Shown: piece after piece, positions 59,344 to 64,000 of the stretch
Numbering within the stretch: position 1 is the first letter of the stretch
Layout of the letters: each line of letters starts with the position of its first letter
Origin: Gnetum montanum
Lineage: Eukaryota; Streptophyta; Gnetopsida; Gnetales; Gnetaceae
Direction: 5' to 3'
Length of the DNA: 64,000 nt
NCBI GenBank assembly: GCA_015680685.1
Contig: MNCI01015922.1
Coordinates: 282,755-346,754 of the forward strand
Program-made: the position numbers and the translations under genes
The notes under the pieces: generated by a model
What the model was told of the DNA's origin: nothing
What the model saw: only the letters and a program-made list of their open reading frames with translations
Database searches by the model: none

Positions 59344-61175
59344 CAACCTCTTTGGCTTCATGAAGATGTGACATATTTGCTACCTAAGAAAACACTAGGT
59401 ACATATGAAAAACTAAGGTAGCTATGATAATAATAGTGAGCATCTAGTGGTAGGTCCATGAAGTATCATCATGTAGTAAGCCAATTAAATGATGTTGCTC
59501 AAACAATCAATTAGTAGAAAGATAATTTGTTCAATCTATTTTTTTCAAGTAAAAACTAAGCCACTATTCAAGTCAACCCTACCATAAGGGGAGTTGTAGC
59601 ATCCCTTCCATCCATATAATTACTAGAACTTTTAGATAATATTACAACTTTCTTTATGATGCTAGAGGAAAGGAAAGATGCAACAATCGTGATCATCCCA
59701 CAAAAAGAGTAGGAGACTACTGCAGAGATGGTGATAGATCAAATTGAAGAAGTACTAAAGATTCCTATACCACTTATTCTAGTCTTTACTATCATGGTAG
59801 ACATTCAAATGTTTGCATGAATTCAATCTAGTAGTATGATAGCAACATAGCACAAGGAAGTACTAGACAGACTAGCAGGCTTTAAGCCACTAATTTTGAA
59901 TGTGTTCAACATATCAAAAAATATTACATCAACTTAGTCTACCTTAATCAAGATAAGGGGTAAGCTCATAGTTATGAAAACATAATTTTAGGAGGTTACA
60001 ACATTGCACCATCAATTGATAGTTGAAGTTCCATAGCTAAAAGTCCCTCATCCTACTATCTTCTAACATGGATTGATAAGAGAGGAGATCTTTGAACAGC
60101 TTAAGATCAAACAACAACAAGTAAGGATGGAGAAAGAGAGTGTCATCTAGGATATATCCTTGATAGAGATGATGCTTAATGGTGTAAACAAGGACCTTAC
60201 CCAAATGCATAAAGAAAATAAAGATCTGGTAAGAGCAAATTGCTCACTACTTAAGGTTAAAAAGAAAAAAGAATAATTAGAAGAATACCTTAACTACTAG
60301 CATGAGAAATTAACAAAAGTGATGTAGACATGCAAAGATTGGCAGCTAAAAACAAAAATTTCTCAATGAAAGAGATGCATGCAATAAGATAGATGTCGAA
60401 AATTAAGATAGCTACCTAGAAAAATGAAGCCTTAAAGTATGAAAAACTCAAGAATCATTACAGTGAATAGCTTGTTATGAAAAAGGAGATAAACAAGAAA
60501 AAAATCTAGCAAACCAAATCCAGGATAAACGAAGTCCTCTAGCAGCTCCACGACGATGCATGACAATGCATCCTTGATGGATTGAATGCATATAACAAAG
60601 CTAAAATTCCCATGAAAGAGCTACAAATTGAAGAGATGTTGGAGTATATGAAGTTAGCTAATCTTTGCTATGTCAATCTAGCATTGCTTAGTAGAAGACT
60701 CAAATTTGAACTGAAAAGACTAATTTATACCTATGATATAAAAATTAGTGCAAGATCCATAAGAAGGCATGCTAGAAATTAGAAGTAGCCATTGTAGAGG
60801 TTGAAGTTCTCAAGAAAAAATTTGAAGAGAAAAAGAAAAGTAGTTGAGAACCTAGTCAAGAGATTGAGAAACTATTAGAAGCTAAAAAACACAATGAAGA
60901 AGTTTGATATTAAATGAAAATAATTCACTACCTACTTTGTAAATGATCATGAAATGTTTTCTACCCTACCTTATCCTTGGGATGTGCATGTAACAATTAC
61001 TCTAGGTGAATTAAGCTAGCTCATTAATGATCCCATAACTAAGGAGGAGAAGATGAAGGTCTTAATAAATGCATTTTAGTTAAAGTCAACAACAGAAATA
61101 GTCAATTACTCACAACTCACACCAAGGCATGAGGAGCCACCATAGGAGCTATAGGAGCCATCTCCACCTAGCACC
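59344..61175 (+). pseudogene. element F third ORF, C-terminal half
   Basis: Resumes after C. LEERKDATIVIIPQKE...VIDQIEEVLKIPI near 59660-59770 aligns with LETGEGATVVVMQHQD...IIDHIKGLFNVPV of the C ORF3, and HKEVLDRLAGFKPLILNVFNI near 59850 with HEDALDRLLQIGKVMTSLFDI. A coiled-coil stretch follows (NKDLTQMHKENKDLVRANCS near 60190). YPWDVHVTITLGELS near 60970 aligns with CPWEVPTPSN. It ends with a Pro-rich tail (EEPPPLG in C; EELQEPSPPST-like here) near 61175. Heavily decayed. Confidence 0.72.
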
Positions 61176-61435
61176 ATCTAAGGCATATGTCTCGATCCAT
61201 TCTTTTTATATATAATGACACAAGACATTTTGTAATGTGTTTAATTTTTTTGAGTTGAAAATTATAAACACTTAAATTAATTTTGTAAAACAAAACTTGA
61301 GTTAATCAATCAATCAAGATCAATCCAGTCACTTCCATAATTTTGTAAACAACTCGATCGACCTTTTGTTAACTTTAGAATAAGTTTTTAGTCCCTCACC
61401 AATGTGTAATAAGTATTGGTTTTCATGGGTTATAT
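61176..61435 (+). other. element F 3' end before the LTR
   Basis: Noncoding, AT-rich. AACTCGATCGACCTTTTGTT near 61351 is a decayed form of the ACTCAAGGACGAGTT box, and TTTCATGGGTTATA (61421-61434) the decayed polypurine tract before TGATGTAG at 61436. Confidence 0.65.
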
Positions 61436-62245
61436 TGATGTAGCAAAGTCGACATATGCCTTGATTTGTTAATGCATTAGCATTGACACAAGCTTAATAT
61501 ATGCCTATATAAATGCACATACCCATTGCATTTATGGCACTATTTAGTCAGTAGTATAGCTAGACTCTATTAGTTTGTTTCTGTGGAAGTTAGAATTTTT
61601 CACCAAGAACTTGCAACATGAATCAAATGGATTGAATAAAATTTTATTCAAGTGATGATGTACCTAAATACATTTTTATGATAGTAATAAAATCAAAATC
61701 TAGTTCTTTCATTACAACACTTGGCTTAGCTCCATATTTTTCTTAATTGTATTTTACTTTAATTATTCTTTATTTTCAAGACTTGGTTACCTATTTTACT
61801 TTTAACAAATTTAATTAATTCACATGAGTACAAAAAACTTCAAGCATTAAAGCATTAATGTTTGATAATCCTAGCAATGTAACACTTGTTATGCCCAGCA
61901 ATGAACACTTGGTAACCAAACAACATTCATGCATGTTCAAGATGTGTATGGTAAGTTGGGAATAGATGCTTCATGCCTAAGCTAGATTAGATTTATTTTT
62001 TCTCTTAGATTAAATAGTTTTAAAATTTAATAATTTAATAAAATTATTTTCATGATAGGCCTCATTTACACTTAACCATAGGCATTAAGCCCACAAAAGT
62101 GTAATTGGGAAAACAACAACCATCAATGTAATACTTAACTATTTAAGGCATTTAAACTAATCTTAGTCCATGAAATCTGATTGAATTGTATGTGAACACT
62201 TATGATCTATATGATTGGGTGTATGGTATACTCTACCACTCATTA
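61436..62245 (+). repeat. 3' LTR of element F
   Basis: 810 bp from TGATGTAGCAAAG to TCATTA. TATATAAA at 61506-61513. It aligns with 10295-11099 through most of its length (for example GCATTTATGGCACTATTTAG against the CCATATTTACGATACCATTC region), with far more differences than between the LTR pairs of A, B or C. The following GTGGT pairs with GTAAT at 10290. Confidence 0.75.
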
Positions 62246-63302
62246 GTGGTATGCTTGTGTCACCTTATAATCCTAGTAAGTCCTTACCCATTTTCCATAG
62301 CAACTGGGCCTTGTAACTATTGTGCATCACATCTAGGGAATGTCCTAGCATCTGAAAAATCTAAAAAAGAAATTATCCATGCGATTTAGCATGATTTTAT
62401 AGGTAGCTATCAACCTAATGCCAATCCTCCTTTTATATGTGGGCCTGGAGCTAACATTGGATGACTTATGCAAACACTACCATAATGAAAAATCTGTATC
62501 AACCAAGGACATCTAAAATGTCAAGGTATGGTTCCTACTAAGAAATATAAAGCTCATAAAGTACAAGTCAAATATACAATTAGCATGATACATTAATGAA
62601 ACATCATCACAACATTAATACCATGCAACAAATACTAAATTTGATGAATCAACATAATCTAAAATTCACTAACAATTAGAAATGCCTAAACATCATAACA
62701 TAAATACTAAAACATGCTTTTATTCCACAACATTTTCTAAACTTAATCATCAACTCTAAACATGTTTACTGTAGAGAGTATGCCTTATTGGTGGTTTAAA
62801 GAATACTTCCCTTTTAAAACAAGAATTAAAAGAAGTATGACGATCCTTATAGGGTCCATGTTATCTTGACCATCACTTAAAGAACTACATGATCCTAAAT
62901 CCTTGTGTACTATGTTACAAAGATAAGTAGGCTTGTGGAGGAGCTTTAGTCTTGATGATTAAGCCACCATCCTTCTCTATGGAGGGGGCCTTAAGGCTAG
63001 ATGTATTAGAATAGAAACAATTCTTAGCTCTCTTAAGGAATAGTATCTCATGTATTTGCTAGTACTCTTTGTGAGCATGAAGCATGTTGCATTAGTTCAA
63101 TCACTTATATGATTATCAAGGCATTCTTCCAAAACTCCTAACCATGGACTAACATGTAACATGTGAGTTATGTACTTATGTACTTTACAAATTCCTAAGT
63201 ACATTAAGACATAGTCCACTTTAAGTCCACTCCAGAATATTTAGCAAATTTGGAGCTCATGGGTGATGCTAAGAGGTACTTCTCTACAGTAGTGTCGTTA
63301 CA
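62246..63302 (+). repeat. probable 5' LTR end of a chromovirus-like element
   Basis: The sequence ends GTCGTTACA at 63302, two bases before a Met-type primer site, so the preceding DNA should be an LTR. TGTCACCTTATAATCC at 62258 is a possible start (TGTCAC against GTTACA at the end, giving 1045 bp), but this is a guess; the LTR might begin left of element F. No coding content. It is not obviously similar to the chromovirus LTR at 2631-4578. Confidence 0.5.
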
Positions 63303-63304
63303 CT

Positions 63305-63322
63305 CGGTATCAGAGCTAAGGT
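63305..63322 (+). promoter_or_regulatory. initiator-tRNA-Met primer-binding site
   Basis: CGGTATCAGAGCTAAGGT: the classic plant retrotransposon primer site TGGTATCAGAGC with one change at the first base. It differs from the tRNA-Asp type of A and B and marks a separate lineage. Confidence 0.85.
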
Positions 63323-64000
63323 TTTGGATCAAGCAGAATACTCATTTAGACACTTTTACAAGTAGTTATAAGTGATAAATGAGATGCCCAAAGACAAGTA
63401 AATAGATCCTAGTCCTACTCGTATAGAGAATCCAATTATGGGATAGTTATTACAAGTAGGCAATACAATCATGTGTTGTCTACCTTAGGAAAATATGACC
63501 AATTGACTCAAGTAATGTTTGATTCCCAAAAAGTCCCTTTCTTGGTGGGGTAAACTCTAGCACAAAACACAAATGTATTTTAGCTTAAAATTTTATGCTA
63601 AGAAATCTTATTATGTACTGAGGGAATGTCATCGATGATCTTCAATTTATGCAAAATAGTTATATGTGCCCAAGTTGCTTATGATGAATTGTTGAAGAAA
63701 CACATTCTCCCCTACTAGTTGGTCCTTGTGACAACTTAAGATGGTGTTCCCATAATGCATTAAAGATAAGATAATGCATTGGATTAGTACTTTTTCTTGC
63801 AATATGTTATTTTTGTTATGTGGTTGTTCTTAAATTTATTAATTTTATGAAAATCCTCTAGCTTGAATACCTTGAGAGCTCAATAATTTAGTGTTACAAT
63901 GTGATAGTTTTGTATTTATATGTTGTAGAACAACACTTGGATTTTCATCTAGGGATCCTTTACTGATGATGCTTTAATATGTCAGCTTAAAATCTATAGA
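63323..64000 (+). other. leader of the chromovirus-like element, no clear gene
   Basis: A possible gag start near 63384 (MPKDK, then a stop and PSPTRIENPIMG) is followed by frequent stops. No zinc knuckle or gag core is recognisable before the window ends. Confidence 0.4.

Larger units (their letters stand above)
10295..62245 (+). mobile_element. element F: ancient Athila-like Ty3 element split by four insertions
   Basis: The two LTRs at 10295-11099 and 61436-62245 are recognisable copies. Between them, gag, protease, RT, RNase H, integrase, a 3' noncoding region and a third ORF occur in the right order, interrupted by elements A, G, B and C. Reading continues across every insertion point (for example the RNase H tail before 25838 resumes after 35913, and ORF3 stops at 50083 and resumes at 59344). 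The flanking GTAAT (10290-10294) and GTGGT (62246-62250) agree at three of five bases, as expected of a very old TSD. Without inserts F is about 13 kb. Confidence 0.85.

Overview
The window is intergenic DNA of a seed plant with a large, repeat-rich genome. I see no intact host gene, tRNA, rRNA or CRISPR array. Almost everything that can be read is decayed retrotransposon: Ty3/gypsy LTR elements of the Athila/Tat type, Ty3 chromovirus fragments, and one RTE-type LINE. The density, depth of nesting and decay suggest a gymnosperm or another giant plant genome, but the sequence does not settle the species.

Layout. 1-200 is the end of one LTR (element E). 201-1344 is the 3' end of a second element (D). 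1345-4578 is the integrase end and 3' LTR of a chromovirus, into which D appears to have inserted. 4579-6149 is AT-rich and unassigned. 6150-9130 is a minus-strand LINE. 9131-10289 is unassigned. 10295-62245 is one very old element, called F here, broken into five pieces by four later insertions, all on the + strand. A (12649-22566) lies in the F gag, G (25839-35913) in its RNase H/integrase junction, B (38554-48369) in its 3' noncoding region, and C (50089-59338) in its third ORF. Target-site duplications (TSDs) support each insertion: ATGTA for A, CCTAT/CTTAT for G, ACCTT for B, AGAAG for C. Removing the inserts leaves an F of about 13 kb: LTR, gag, pol, noncoding region, ORF3, LTR. From 62246 on there is a probable 5' LTR end and an initiator-tRNA-Met primer site of another chromovirus.

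How the parts relate. A, B, C, D, E and F share LTR ends (TGATGA...TCATCA) and an LTR body block. A, B, C and D also share the pre-PPT sequence (PPT = polypurine tract). A and B are close relatives coding gag and pol only. F coded gag, pol and a third ORF. C kept gag and the third ORF but lost pol, so it must have relied on enzymes from another element. G is a more distant Athila-like element with a CCHC zinc knuckle. Every coding region carries stops or frameshifts, so nothing here looks able to move now.

Most notable points: the pol-less C element with a long third ORF of unknown function; conserved boxes and repeated polypurine-like cores in the 3' noncoding region; arrays of GATATC palindromes just upstream of LTR TATA boxes; a gag stop codon shared by A and B; and two single-N assembly joins flanked by exact duplications.
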